Of a DNA stretch of 64,000 nt, positions 62,701 through 64,000 are shown piece after piece (the stretch's first letter is position 1; the number at the start of each line of letters is the position of its first letter). This DNA is from Ilex aquifolium. Lineage: Eukaryota; Streptophyta; Magnoliopsida; Aquifoliales; Aquifoliaceae. Below the pieces are notes generated by a model. The model did no database searches. It had not been told where the DNA came from and saw nothing but the letters and a program-made list of their open reading frames with translations. Location: NCBI GenBank assembly GCA_951799425.1, contig OX637398.1, forward strand, positions 16,464,270 to 16,528,269, given 5' to 3'. Position numbers and translations under genes: made by a program.

Positions 62701-64000
62701 AATCCGCCTAAATGTATGCTATGTCGTTCTTTGTCAAACAGAGCATTGGCAAAAAGAACAAATCTCCTTGTCAGGAGAAAGAATTCAATGTGGTCCTTGT
62801 CTACAAAATATAAGGACTATAAATGGCAGCTTTAAGAACTCCAAGGTAATCTTAAGAAGTATATAAAGCAAATGTTTCTAGAATTGCCATCCAACAAAAA
62901 TATAATGCATTTAAACTGGCAATACTATTCCAATCAGCCTTAACACTCAACAATTTGTGTAACTATTAAACATTCTCATGTGATCAACTATTAAGAACAA
63001 CATTCTCACCGTTAACAAAGATTATGCCAAAGATTATACCGAAACAAAGAGAAATTACCTTCTAAACTTTCATGTGACTAACTAATGATCAAGAAAGACC
63101 TTTTAGAAAAATGATTTAATTTCTCATAGATGGATTTTTCAGATGAAGATGTACTTTCCGAAAATAAATTTGCCTAGATATGGGCATCCAATTTTGGGTT
63201 GCTTAATCACCTAATATTTGAGTTTTGTTTTTCATAAGATATGAAACTTTTATCAATAGGAAGAGAAGTAAAACAATGGTAGACAAGGAATCCAACCATT
63301 TAACAATAAAAAATCTGAACACATCAAGACAAAATAAACCAAGTGAACCATAACTAAAATAGATTTTTGATTAAGCAAGACATGAATTAATTCCTCTCCT
63401 GTTTTCTAGCAATTTCTCACCAATGCTCACCCATGTAAGGGATAATTAGGATTCACCGTTTCCCCCCCAGCCCTCCTGTTTCATTCCCCTACAACTAAAT
63501 AGAACAAATTGAACATACCATTATAAAACAACAAGCTTCAGTTGGATATACAATTCCACGACTTTACTCGTCATACCAAAGCAAATGATATTCAACAACG
63601 TGTTCCTGTTGAAAAAAAAAAAAATTGTGTTAAGCATCAGAGAAAATTCCACAACATTGTCACCACGTATACATACACAAGCAAACATATGAACCAAAAT
63701 ACAGAGGATTCAAATGTCTATAATAAATGAAATTTCCGTGGTCCATTTGTTATCAACAAATTAGAAATATGTTGGGCTAAGTAGAAACCCATTGCAAATA
63801 TTTGATCACGCTCACATCAGCCAAAGCTTCCATGGTATTAGACCTCACAATGATAGTGGATCTACACAGAAAACAATTGATTAACATTATTGGCAGATGC
63901 TTAAGAAAATATTCATTACCAAACTCGGCCATAAGGTTGGCTATTAACCTTGCTCCTGTCAATCAACCTTTTAAAAAGAATCTCCAAAGAAGACCATGAG
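59727..64000. other. AT-rich intergenic DNA, no recognised gene
   Basis: Short unrelated open frames only. Two minus-strand segments look slightly exon-like. One is about 62805-62700, following TTTTGTAG, and encodes DKDHIEFFLLTRRFVLFANA. The other is about 63943-63860, after an acceptor-like TTGACAG, and encodes ARLIANLMAEFGNEYFLKHL. They could be exons of a gene continuing beyond the right edge, but no family is recognised. Confidence 0.4.

Overview
This is nuclear DNA from a dicot-like flowering plant. Genes have GT-AG introns, the intergenic DNA is AT-rich, and most of the window is transposable elements. Only two host genes look potentially functional: the 3' half of a nuclear poly(A)-binding protein gene at the left edge (736-1387, +), and a three-exon gene for a probable plastid membrane/coiled-coil protein (45323-58149, +). 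A third host locus is a DAHP synthase pseudogene (35771-38890, -), broken by a solo LTR that has target-site duplications. There are no bacterial features, tRNA or rRNA genes, or CRISPR.

Layout: 1-1387, last three exons of the PABN gene. 2354-5220, decayed Ty1/copia element (-). 5517-6329, non-autonomous hAT element with an 8-bp target-site duplication (TSD). 7584-7840, hAT transposase C-terminal remnant (-). 8168-20411 and 22701-35636, two structurally complete Ty3/gypsy elements of one Tat-like family, both on the minus strand, each with paired LTRs and a 5-bp TSD. 20492-21976, a Mutator-like element carrying a captured gene piece. 35771-38957, DAHP synthase pseudogene ending at a CACTA transposon terminus. 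39225-43573, a 5'-truncated chromodomain Ty3/gypsy element (+) with its 3' LTR. 45323-58149, the host gene. Its 9.35-kb first intron contains a head-to-head pair of Tat-type 3' ends (46147-52280) and a Helitron-like element. Its second intron contains a hAT element. 58904-59730, minus-strand Helitron 3' ends with a hAT element inserted in the hairpin. The last 4 kb is AT-rich with no recognised gene.

The most notable system is the Tat family. On the sense strand each element has gag-protease-RT-double RNase H-integrase in one reading frame. On the opposite strand, between integrase and the 3' LTR, lie two spliced genes, here called aORF-A and aORF-B. The two products share a short globular motif and a coiled-coil tail. 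Gag-pol and the antisense genes converge on an array of short palindromes (14334-14662 and 28956-29530). aORF-B of the first element is an intact two-exon, 333-codon gene, while most other retroelement genes carry nonsense mutations. A more distant family with the same kind of antisense gene forms the inverted structure in the host intron. Extra antisense ORFs are a known feature of Tat-lineage elements; their function is not known to me.

Splice sites, element boundaries and family assignments were read by eye from sequence and remembered family motifs. No database search was run.
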